A stretch of DNA of 53,246 nt from DATIHQ01 sp035480535 (lineage in GTDB: Bacteria > Chlamydiota > Chlamydiia > Chlamydiales > SM23-39), in assembly GCA_035480535.1 (NCBI GenBank), contig DATIHQ010000006.1, forward strand, positions 1 through 53,246. Direction: 5' to 3'. Positions within the stretch are counted from its first letter, which is position 1; each line of letters opens with the position of its first letter. A program made the position numbers and the translations under genes. This document shows positions 14,968 to 22,588 of the stretch, in pieces. The notes under the pieces are model-generated. The model was not told the origin of the DNA and made no database searches. It saw nothing but the letters and a program-made list of their open reading frames with translations.

Positions 14968-17270
14968 TGAAATGGCTTGCCCTTCTCCTTTTTACAGCTC
15001 CGCTTTGTGGGGACACTCCAGCGAAGGAAGGGAGCGTTCTAAATGCCGATATTGAAGGAGCGCAGCTGTTCAATCGGGCCTTGAGCCAGCTCAAATCGCA
15101 GCTCAAAGAAAAATTTGAAAAAGCGAGCGAGCTCTCCCGCATTGGGGCTGCTGAAGAAGAATTTCGCCCTCTTCTTGAAGAAGTTCGCGGTTTAAAAAGG
15201 AAAATCGTTGGCTTAGAAGAGCAGTGGCGCTCGACCTCAGTCGATGAAACCACAGCTTCTGATGAGGCCTATGCCCTTTGGGATGTAGGAGAGGCGACCC
15301 TTGCTCAGTTGATCATGGAATATGGGGCCAGTGATTTTCTCTATGTAATTCCGCAAGAACTGAGCGGAATGAAAATCAGCCTATTTTCGAGCATTCCGCT
15401 CCCCCACGAAACCTGGAGCGAGATGATCGAGATGATCCTCACGCAAAATGGGGTTGGAGTGAAAAGGGTAAATCCCTTTGTAAAGCAGCTTTACATTTTA
15501 AAATTAGACCCTTCTGCCATAGAGGGAATTGTAGCTCAAGAGGGGGATCTCGAATTTTTCGCAAATCATGCCCGCCTCTTTTATGTGTTCTCGCCGCCTC
15601 CAGAACAACTCCGCTCAGTCCAATCCTTTTTCGAGCGTTTTTCTGATCCAAAGCAGACGCTGATCCAGTCGATTGGATCAAAGGTGGCCATTGTTTCAAC
15701 GAAGGAGACGATCGATAAGCTTTTGGGTCTCTATCACGCTGTCTGGGAACAGAGTCAAGGGAAAGTGGTCCGCCTGATCAATCTGACCAAAATCAGCGCA
15801 GCAGAAGCTGAAAAAGTCTTGAAAGCCGTTTTTTCCGATCCTGGAAAAGGGGCCAGACCGACGTTTTATCCTTCAGGCGCCGATGAACTTTCTACTTTGA
15901 CCTTGCCTCAAGGATTGGTTCTCATTGGGGAGAACGATACGGTGGATCGGGGAGAAAAAATCCTTTCCGACTTGGAAACGCAATTAGAGGATCCGGGGGA
16001 AAAGGTCATCTATTGGTATTCTTGCAAACATTCCAATCCGGAGGATATTGCAGAAGTTTTAGAGAAAGTTTACGACTCATTGATTGGGTCCACTTTTGAA
16101 AAGAAAGCAGAGTCAGTTTCTCTTGCCCCGCCGCCTCCAGTTCAGCCCCAAGAACAGCCCAATCCAGGCCAAGTATTTCCCTATCCAGATCGGAGTACGG
16201 CATTCAATCCCGTCATGCCCGCGAATCCCCCCTTTATTCAACCGGGAACGATCGAAAAAAATCAAAAATCCTCTTTCGGCAACTTCATCGTCGATAATAA
16301 GACCACTTCTATTTTGATGGTTGTCCGTCGGGAAGAATTGCCCAAGATCAAGACATTATTGAAGAAATTGGATACTCCGAAGAGGATGGTGCAGCTCGAT
16401 GTTCTTCTCGTAGAAAAAAAGTTGAGAGATCGAAAACAGATTGGATTTAGCTTGCTTCAATTTGGAACGAATTCAAGTGGAAGGCAACAGAATGCAATCA
16501 CCTTCGATACGAACGAAACAGGCTTCCATAAGGGAGTGCTTAGCTACATATTCAGCCGCGCTAGCAATGGGTGGCCCGCAGTCGATTTGACCTACAATTT
16601 CTTGATGGCGCAAGAAGATATCCGGATCAATGCAAACCCCTCAGTTTTGGCTATTAACCAAACTCCTGCCACAGTTTCAATTGTAGAAGAGATTTCAATC
16701 AACAATGGAGCGATTCAGCTCGACACGACGGCCGGCGTTACAATCGAACAATCCTTTACGCGCGCTCAGTATGGGATCACGATTGTCTTAACTCCGACAA
16801 TCCATTTATCTGATGCGGAAGATCCCAATTGTCCAGGATTTGTTTCCCTGCAGACGAATCTGGAATTTGATACGACGCAACATGCAGTGAATGACCGCCC
16901 TCCAGTGACTCGCCGCCACATTGAAAATGAAGTGAGAGTGGCCGATGGGGAAACGGTAATCCTCGGCGGCTTACGGAGAAAAATCGAAGAAGATACCCGA
17001 GAGAAAATCCCTTTCCTGGGAGATCTTCCCGGCATTGGAAAGTTATTCGGGGCCGCTAAATCGACCGAGACAAACACTGAAATGTTCATTTTCATTACGC
17101 CCCATATCATCCATGATCCAATAGAGGATCTTCGCAACATCCGGCAGTGTGAATATCAAAAACGGGCTGGGGATATTCCCGAATTTTTAGAGCTGCTCGA
17201 TGAGGCGAAAAATAAAGAGCGGAAGAAGCTCTTTGACCACAGCCTCAAACTGCTGTTTGATATGTATTAG
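14964..17270 (+). CDS. gspD: Type II secretion outer-membrane secretin GspD
   Basis: Forms the outer-membrane channel of the type II secretion system. The 768-residue protein has a signal peptide (residues 1-17). An unusual coiled-coil stretch (about 30-95, rich in Leu, Lys, Glu) comes before the N-domains. A Pro/Gln-rich linker lies near residues 385-430. The C-terminal secretin domain shows VTIEQSFTRAQYGITIVLTP and VADGETVILGGL, then IPFLGDLPGIGKLFG and EMFIFITPHII, the classic end of the family. The N-terminal coiled coil is additional to standard GspD. The gene holds one palindrome of the TGTAAAGC family (15479-15495) in frame, coding VKQLYI. It begins inside the stop codon of the preceding gene. 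Confidence 0.95.
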   Translation: MMKWLALLLFTAPLCGDTPAKEGSVLNADIEGAQLFNRALSQLKSQLKEKFEKASELSRIGAAEEEFRPLLEEVRGLKRKIVGLEEQWRSTSVDETTASDEAYALWDVGEATLAQLIMEYGASDFLYVIPQELSGMKISLFSSIPLPHETWSEMIEMILTQNGVGVKRVNPFVKQLYILKLDPSAIEGIVAQEGDLEFFANHARLFYVFSPPPEQLRSVQSFFERFSDPKQTLIQSIGSKVAIVSTKETIDKLLGLYHAVWEQSQGKVVRLINLTKISAAEAEKVLKAVFSDPGKGARPTFYPSGADELSTLTLPQGLVLIGENDTVDRGEKILSDLETQLEDPGEKVIYWYSCKHSNPEDIAEVLEKVYDSLIGSTFEKKAESVSLAPPPPVQPQEQPNPGQVFPYPDRSTAFNPVMPANPPFIQPGTIEKNQKSSFGNFIVDNKTTSILMVVRREELPKIKTLLKKLDTPKRMVQLDVLLVEKKLRDRKQIGFSLLQFGTNSSGRQQNAITFDTNETGFHKGVLSYIFSRASNGWPAVDLTYNFLMAQEDIRINANPSVLAINQTPATVSIVEEISINNGAIQLDTTAGVTIEQSFTRAQYGITIVLTPTIHLSDAEDPNCPGFVSLQTNLEFDTTQHAVNDRPPVTRRHIENEVRVADGETVILGGLRRKIEEDTREKIPFLGDLPGIGKLFGAAKSTETNTEMFIFITPHIIHDPIEDLRNIRQCEYQKRAGDIPEFLELLDEAKNKERKKLFDHSLKLLFDMY
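15479..15495. repeat. 17-bp palindrome, copy 2 of the TGTAAAGC family
   Basis: TGTAAAGC-A-GCTTTACA, with perfect 8-base arms, within the gspD coding sequence. The core is identical to those at 5575 and 47811. The reading frame is kept. Confidence 0.7.
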
Positions 17271-17286
17271 GAAGTGTGAGGATTTA

Positions 17287-18849
17287 ATGTCGAATGAACG
17301 GGCGATTGCAGAGCGATTTGGTCTTCCGATCCATGAAGAAGTGGCCCATTTTTCTTTTGTCCGCGATCAAGTTTCAATGATCCCCTATCTATTCGCTAAG
17401 CAGAAGCAACTCCTTCCCGTCGATCAAAACGAAAAAGGGGTGATTGTCGCCGTTGCAGATCCGCTCGATCTCGAATCTCTCGAAGAGCTTCGCCTCCTAC
17501 TCAAAAAGGCAATTCAGCCCATTTATTGTCCTAAAGCGAGTCTAGAAGCGGCGATCGAGCGTTGTTATCATCAAAGAGAGGAGGAGACAAAGCGCCTTTT
17601 CACCGATCTCGAAAGGAGTTCTCTCCAAAATGAGGAGCCACTAGAAGGATATGATCTTCTAGAGAGAGCCGATCACAATCCTGTCATTCGAATGGTCAAT
17701 TCGATTTTGATCGAGGCGATTCAGCAAGGAGCTTCAGACGTACATTTTGAGCCAACAGAGGAAGGGTTGCTCGTGCGCTATCGGATCGATGGCGTTTTAC
17801 TGAAACGGCATGTGCCGCCCCGCGAATATCAAACCCAAATGCTGACCCGCATCAAGGTGATGGCAAAGATGGATATTGCTGAACACCGCCTTCCTCAAGA
17901 TGGGAGGATCAAGCTGCGCCATGGAGGGCGCGAAATCGACTTTCGCGTAAGTACTTTGCCGATTGTCTATGGAGAGAGAATTGTCCTCCGTATTTTGGAT
18001 AAGGGGAATGTCTTGCTCGGTCTCGAGCGGATTGGGATGGATGAAAAAACCCTAAGAATGTTCCGCAAACTGATCCATTTCCCTGAAGGGATTGTCCTCG
18101 TCACAGGTCCGACGGGGAGTGGAAAAACAACGACCCTTTATAGCGCGATTGCAGAGATGAATTCGACTGAAATGAATATTCTCACCATTGAGGATCCTGT
18201 CGAATATAAGATCTCCGGTATTTCTCAAATGAATGTCAATCCACGCATTGAGCTCGATTTTGCCAAAGGGCTTCGCCATATTTTGCGCCAAGATCCAGAT
18301 GTGATCATGGTGGGGGAAATCCGCGATCGAGAAACGGCTGAGATCGCCATTCAAGCTTCCCTAACGGGCCACTTAGTTCTTAGCACGCTGCATACAAATG
18401 ACGCTCCATCCGCCTTGACCCGTTTAGCGGATATGGGAATTGAATCTTATCTTCTCTCTTCTTCCATTTTAGGGGTCATTGCCCAGCGGCTCGTCCGCTG
18501 TATTTGCCCTGCCTGCAAGATCGCCTATACCCCAACTCCTGAGGAACTCTTTGAGCTTCGATTGAAAAAATCGCAAATTTCAAATGAAAAACTCTTTAAG
18601 GGGAAGGGATGCCCTCATTGTTTTGATACGGGATATAAAGGACGCTGCGGAATCTATGAATTGATGCCCGTCACTCCACGCATCAAAGCGCAGGTATTAA
18701 AAAGCCAAAATTCGGAAGAATTGCGTAAAGTGGCGACCGAGCAAGACATGACTGGACTTTTTGAGCAGGGAATCCGACTTGTCTTAGAAGGAATCACCAC
18801 AACTGCTGAGCTCCTGCGAGTCACCCGCATCGATCAGGGAAGGGAATAA
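17287..18849 (+). CDS. gspE: Type II secretion ATPase GspE
   Basis: Cytoplasmic ATPase that drives pseudopilus assembly. The 520-residue protein has an N1E/N2E-like start (SFVRDQVSMIPYLFAKQKQLLPVDQ). It also has ASDVHFEP, Walker A GPTGSGKTTT at residues 274-283, the aspartate box ILTIEDPVEY, Walker B RQDPDVIMVGEIRD, and the His box LTGHLVLSTLHTND. A zinc-binding region with two Cys-x-x-Cys pairs (CPAC and CPHC) lies near residues 415-445. GTGAGGA precedes the ATG at 17287, and the reading frame further upstream lies within gspD. The last base of its stop codon is the first base of gspF, so the operon is tightly coupled. Confidence 0.97.
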   Translation: MSNERAIAERFGLPIHEEVAHFSFVRDQVSMIPYLFAKQKQLLPVDQNEKGVIVAVADPLDLESLEELRLLLKKAIQPIYCPKASLEAAIERCYHQREEETKRLFTDLERSSLQNEEPLEGYDLLERADHNPVIRMVNSILIEAIQQGASDVHFEPTEEGLLVRYRIDGVLLKRHVPPREYQTQMLTRIKVMAKMDIAEHRLPQDGRIKLRHGGREIDFRVSTLPIVYGERIVLRILDKGNVLLGLERIGMDEKTLRMFRKLIHFPEGIVLVTGPTGSGKTTTLYSAIAEMNSTEMNILTIEDPVEYKISGISQMNVNPRIELDFAKGLRHILRQDPDVIMVGEIRDRETAEIAIQASLTGHLVLSTLHTNDAPSALTRLADMGIESYLLSSSILGVIAQRLVRCICPACKIAYTPTPEELFELRLKKSQISNEKLFKGKGCPHCFDTGYKGRCGIYELMPVTPRIKAQVLKSQNSEELRKVATEQDMTGLFEQGIRLVLEGITTTAELLRVTRIDQGRE

Positions 18850-20036
18850 TGCCTCTTTTCCGCTATTTTGCCCTGTCAGAAAAAGGAAAAAAAATCAGCG
18901 GGACAATTGATGCTGACAATCTCCAAGAAGCCAAACTCAAATTGATCCGCCGCGAAGTCGCTGTCATCAAGATCGCCCAGTTGAATGAGAAACAAAAGCG
19001 GATCCAACTCTCGAAATCGGAATTATTGAATCTGACTCGCGAAATCGCCCGTCTTTTACAAGCGGGTCTTCCTCTTTTCGAAACGCTTTCCGCTTTAGGG
19101 GAGAAATATAAAGAGCAAAAAGCACATCGCCTCCTTCTCGATCTATGCGATAAAGTGCAAAGCGGGCAATCCTTCTCGCAAGGACTCGCTCACCATCCCG
19201 AGAGTTTCGATCTCCTCTACGTGGGGATGATTTCCAACGCTGAAAAAACGGGTCGTTTGAGCCAAGCGTTAGGCGAACTGGCAGACCTTCTGACGAAACA
19301 ACTCCAAGTGCGCAAACAGCTCTTAGCGGCCCTTTTATATCCCGCCCTTCTATCTGTTTTTTGCCTCGTCGTTCTTTCCTCTCTTCTTTTTTTTGTGATC
19401 CCCTCCCTAAAAGAGCTATTTGATGGACGAGATCTGCATCCCTTCACGAAAATTGTCTTCACCGCAAGTGAATGGGCGTGCAATGCAAAATTCGCTCTTC
19501 TCTTTTTTCTCTTTGCTCTAGTAGGAGGCGCCGTCGCCACCTTTTTTTCTCCTCGCTGGAAAGAAAAAATATTTTCTCTAGGCTATCGACTCCCTCCATT
19601 TAAAAATCTTTTGGCAAAAGTCGCTTTTGTCCGTTTTTGCCGCGCCTCAGCCACTCTTTTAGAAGGAGGGCTCCCCGTCATTGCGGCATTTAGCCAAGCG
19701 CGCGGCGTGATGCGCCACCCCATTTTGGAAAAGGTTGTCCTCCGCGCAGAAGAGAGAATTTCCCAAGGAGATCCCCTTTCCGCTCCCTTTCAAAATCATC
19801 CCCTGATCCCTCCCTTAATTCCGCGCATGTTAGGAATTGCGCAAGAAGGGGGGAAACTCCCCTTTATGATGCAGCAGATCGCCTTGGTTTATGAAGATGA
19901 ATTGGAGAGAACGCTTTCCCACTTCGCAACGGTCGCCCAACCCATTCTCCTCCTTGTTTTAGGGGCTATCATCGGATTTGTTTTACTCTCTGTCTTATTG
20001 CCTATGACAGATATCAGTTCGTTTGCAACAGGCTAA
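18849..20036 (+). CDS. gspF: Type II secretion inner-membrane protein GspF
   Basis: Polytopic platform protein that connects GspE with the pseudopilus. The 395-residue protein has two repeated GspF/PilC domains, about 60-190 and 265-385. The first contains LTREIARLLQAGLPLFETLSAL; the second contains FCRASATLLEGGLPVIAAFSQA. Three membrane segments are at about 170-192, 218-238 and 363-388. GGGAAGGGAATA stands directly before the ATG, which overlaps the gspE stop codon. Length and order match the usual family. Confidence 0.95.
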   Translation: MPLFRYFALSEKGKKISGTIDADNLQEAKLKLIRREVAVIKIAQLNEKQKRIQLSKSELLNLTREIARLLQAGLPLFETLSALGEKYKEQKAHRLLLDLCDKVQSGQSFSQGLAHHPESFDLLYVGMISNAEKTGRLSQALGELADLLTKQLQVRKQLLAALLYPALLSVFCLVVLSSLLFFVIPSLKELFDGRDLHPFTKIVFTASEWACNAKFALLFFLFALVGGAVATFFSPRWKEKIFSLGYRLPPFKNLLAKVAFVRFCRASATLLEGGLPVIAAFSQARGVMRHPILEKVVLRAEERISQGDPLSAPFQNHPLIPPLIPRMLGIAQEGGKLPFMMQQIALVYEDELERTLSHFATVAQPILLLVLGAIIGFVLLSVLLPMTDISSFATG

Positions 20037-20051
20037 TTTTGGTGATTTAAT

Positions 20052-20450
20052 ATGAAAAAGAAAAAAAGAGCTCTCACACTGCTAGAAATCATGATCGTGA
20101 TTTTTATCATCACGCTCGTTACAGGGGCGATTGGTTATAATATGCGGGGGACGCTCGATCGCGGCAGAGCGTTTCGCACAGAACAAGCGATGGAACAGCT
20201 CCATGATTTATTGCTTATCTGTCTTGCCGATGGGGAGGGTGACGCAGCGGCAATTGTCAGAGACCCTGTTAAGTCTTTGACAGACTCAGGTTTGGCTAAA
20301 AACCCAAAAAAATTAGTTGTAGATGGATGGGGCAATCCCTTCACTATCACAGCCAGGGGCAAATCTGATTTTAACATCAAATCACAGCGGTTGGCCGACT
20401 ACAATGAGAAGCATGGGATAACCAATGAAACACCGCCTAACGAAGGGTAA
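20052..20450 (+). CDS. gspG: Major pseudopilin-like protein (GspG-type)
   Basis: The 132-residue protein has a basic leader (MKKKKRA) followed by LTLLEIMIVIFIITLVTGAI, the type IV prepilin helix with glutamate at +5. The globular domain ends with DGWGNPF, a signature of GspG-type major pseudopilins. The residue before the expected cleavage site is alanine instead of the usual glycine. The prepilin peptidase gene is not in this window. It lies 15 bases after gspF, in order with its neighbours, and its 3' end overlaps the next pseudopilin gene by 26 bases. Confidence 0.88.
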   Translation: MKKKKRALTLLEIMIVIFIITLVTGAIGYNMRGTLDRGRAFRTEQAMEQLHDLLLICLADGEGDAAAIVRDPVKSLTDSGLAKNPKKLVVDGWGNPFTITARGKSDFNIKSQRLADYNEKHGITNETPPNEG

Positions 20451-20910
20451 ACGCTTCACGCTTTTAGAGGTGATGGTTGGAATTACCCTCCTTCTCCTGG
20501 CCAGCGGCCTCATTGGATGGAAAATGCATGGGGCGATTCAAAAGAAACGATTCAGCGCCAACCTGGAGCGCTTCAAAGAGCGATGCGCCCTCTGCCAGCG
20601 CCTCGCTATGGTCACGCAAGCCGACTGGCGGGGCCTGCTCAAGCAAAAGGGAGACCGCCTCATTTTCGAGACCACCTGCATCGAGAGCAAAGAAATTAAC
20701 GGTTTTGCCCCCCTCACTCTCGATTCGCTTTCCCTCTATCTGGATGGGAAAAAAGCAGATGATTTGACAATCGAATTCTTTTCTACAGGGCAAATCTACC
20801 CTCAAGGCCTCCTACTCTTCCGCCAAACAAAAGGTTCTTTGCAGGAAGAATGGAGCCTTTCCCAAATTTTCCAGGCCGGCGGAGAACCCCTCCATCCAGA
20901 AGATATTTAG
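20425..20910 (+). CDS. Minor pseudopilin-like protein
   Basis: The 161-residue protein begins MKHRLTKGKR and continues FTLLEVMVGITLLLLASGLI, a prepilin N-terminal helix with glutamate at +5. The residue at -1 is arginine, which is unusual because prepilin peptidases need glycine or, rarely, alanine there. The globular part has two cysteines close together (ERCALCQRLA) and one more further on (ETTCIES). It could correspond to GspH, GspI or GspJ; I cannot decide which. It is the last gene of the type II secretion operon; the ACR3 gene follows after 45 bases without an obvious terminator. Confidence 0.8.
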   Translation: MKHRLTKGKRFTLLEVMVGITLLLLASGLIGWKMHGAIQKKRFSANLERFKERCALCQRLAMVTQADWRGLLKQKGDRLIFETTCIESKEINGFAPLTLDSLSLYLDGKKADDLTIEFFSTGQIYPQGLLLFRQTKGSLQEEWSLSQIFQAGGEPLHPEDI

Positions 20911-20955
20911 ATTAAAATCTTAGCATCTGTTAATCGATGAGAAAGAAGAGAGCGT

Positions 20956-22053
20956 ATGCATCGCGATCACAAAGAGGAATTGAAGCCATTTGCTGTAGAA
21001 GGCCCAACCAATCTAAAACACCCAGAAAGCAACCTCGGTTTTTTTGAGCGATATTTAACCGTCTGGGTCATTGTTTCAATTGGGGTCGGAATAGGAATTG
21101 GGAGAATTTTTCCCGCTATGATCGATCTATTGGGGAAATTTGAATGGGCTCATGTAAATATTCCTGTCGCTGTTTTGATTTGGCTGATGATTATTCCAAT
21201 GTTGATACGGATCGATTTACGCGAGCTTAGGCATATCCACCGCTACTGGCGTGGCTTAAGTATCACAGTAATCATCAACTGGCTCATCAAACCTTTTTCA
21301 ATGGCTTTTCTTGCGTGGCTGTTTATCAGGCATTGGTTTTCAGCTTGGCTGCCCGCTGCGGAGATAGATCATTACATCGCAGGCTTGATTATCCTGGCTG
21401 CAGCTCCCTGTACGGCGATGGTATTTGTATGGAGCTATCTTTGCAAAGGCGAACCCCATTTTACCCTGACGCAAATCACCTTAAACGATTTGATTATGAT
21501 CATCGCCTTCGCTCCCATTGTCGGACTTCTCCTGGGTATTACACAAATCACAGTTCCCTGGGACACCCTACTATTTTCCGTCCTTCTCTACATCCTCATC
21601 CCATTCCTGCTCGCGCAATTCATTCGCTATTCAACCTTGAAATGGCTCGGAGTTCATCAGTTGGAAAAACTCCTCAAGGCATTTCACCCTATCTCTCTAA
21701 TCGCTCTTCTCTTAATGCTTGTTTTACTCTTCAGTTTTCAGGGGGAAGCGATTCTGAAGCAGCCGATCATCGTTCTATTGCTGGCTATTCCGATTCTCGT
21801 ACAAGTTTATTTCAATTCGATGCTTGCATACTGGCTCAATAAGGTGACGAAAGAGAAGTTCTGTATAGCAGGGCCTTCCGCTCTGATCGGTGCCAGCAAT
21901 TTTTTCGAGTTGGCGGTAGCGACAGCTGTAGGTTTATTTGGTCTCGATTCAGGCGCTGCCTTGGCTACCGTTGTTGGGGTCTTAGTTGAAGTCCCCGTCA
22001 TGTTATCCATCGTCAAAATCGTCAACAAGACCGAGCGTTGGTACACGACCTAA
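20956..22053 (+). CDS. ACR3-family arsenite/antimonite efflux transporter
   Basis: The 365-residue inner-membrane protein has about ten membrane segments. Family landmarks are RIDLRELRHIHRYWRGL after the second helix, AAPCTAMVFVWSYLCKGEP with the conserved cysteine of ACR3 carriers, TLTQITLNDLIMI, and GASNFFELAVATAVGLFG. ACR3 pumps arsenite out of the cell using the proton gradient. Neither arsR nor arsC is nearby, so regulation and substrate cannot be confirmed. AAGAAGAGAG precedes the ATG. Its position directly after the secretion operon and before a convergent tautomerase gene suggests a lineage-specific insertion. Confidence 0.88.
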   Translation: MHRDHKEELKPFAVEGPTNLKHPESNLGFFERYLTVWVIVSIGVGIGIGRIFPAMIDLLGKFEWAHVNIPVAVLIWLMIIPMLIRIDLRELRHIHRYWRGLSITVIINWLIKPFSMAFLAWLFIRHWFSAWLPAAEIDHYIAGLIILAAAPCTAMVFVWSYLCKGEPHFTLTQITLNDLIMIIAFAPIVGLLLGITQITVPWDTLLFSVLLYILIPFLLAQFIRYSTLKWLGVHQLEKLLKAFHPISLIALLLMLVLLFSFQGEAILKQPIIVLLLAIPILVQVYFNSMLAYWLNKVTKEKFCIAGPSALIGASNFFELAVATAVGLFGLDSGAALATVVGVLVEVPVMLSIVKIVNKTERWYTT

Positions 22054-22056
22054 GCA

Positions 22057-22452
22057 TCAGGGTTTCATGTTTGGCTCAAGAAATTGCGCAACGCCATTTC
22101 CAAAGGACCAATTTTCTTTATCGATTTGAACAATGCTGACAAAAACGTCTTCCTTGCGAACCTTGGGGTTTTTCCCGAGAACTTTCACGAACTCAGCATA
22201 AAGTTTTTTCTTCATTTCCACGGAGCGCGCGATCGATGTAATGTAGATGACAATCAGGTCATCTGACCGCTTGACTCCCCAGATCGTTTTATCAAAGTGG
22301 AAATGTGCTTTTTTGTGTTCGGAGACCAGATGAAACCGGTCGTTATGTGGGATTTTCCACGCCGTCCGGAGAGCCTTATGGATCCCATCGCAAACAGCTT
22401 TGATGTATTTCGGCGACTTCCCTTTGACCAAATGAACATGAATAAGCGGCAT
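22057..22452 (-). CDS. Tautomerase-superfamily protein
   Basis: The 131-residue protein starts MPLIHVHLVKGKSPKYIKAVCDGIHKALRTAW. This gives the catalytic N-terminal proline after methionine removal and the beta-alpha-beta fold of the 4-oxalocrotonate tautomerase superfamily. The length and the middle part (RFHLVSEHKKAHFHFD) match the longer two-domain tautomerase group. The substrate is unknown. It is convergent with the ACR3 gene, with three bases between stop codons, and divergent from the MORN gene. Gene starts are clear because the proline must follow the initiator methionine. Confidence 0.85.
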   Translation of the reverse strand: MPLIHVHLVKGKSPKYIKAVCDGIHKALRTAWKIPHNDRFHLVSEHKKAHFHFDKTIWGVKRSDDLIVIYITSIARSVEMKKKLYAEFVKVLGKNPKVRKEDVFVSIVQIDKENWSFGNGVAQFLEPNMKP

Positions 22453-22532
22453 GACTGCTCCTGGTGGGCCTAAGAGTTTCTTTAGAGTGATTTTTCTTTT
22501 TAATCAAGCGCAGATGCCGGAATAGTTCCCTC

Positions 22533-22561
22533 TTGAGAAAATTCTATTGATAACCTACACT
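22533..22561 (+). promoter_or_regulatory. Promoter of the MORN-repeat gene
   Basis: TTGAGA (22533-22538), a 17-base spacer and TACACT (22556-22561). The transcript would begin about 20 bases before the ATG at 22589. Confidence 0.5.
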
Positions 22562-22588
22562 AACATATCCATCAATTCAGGATTTTAT

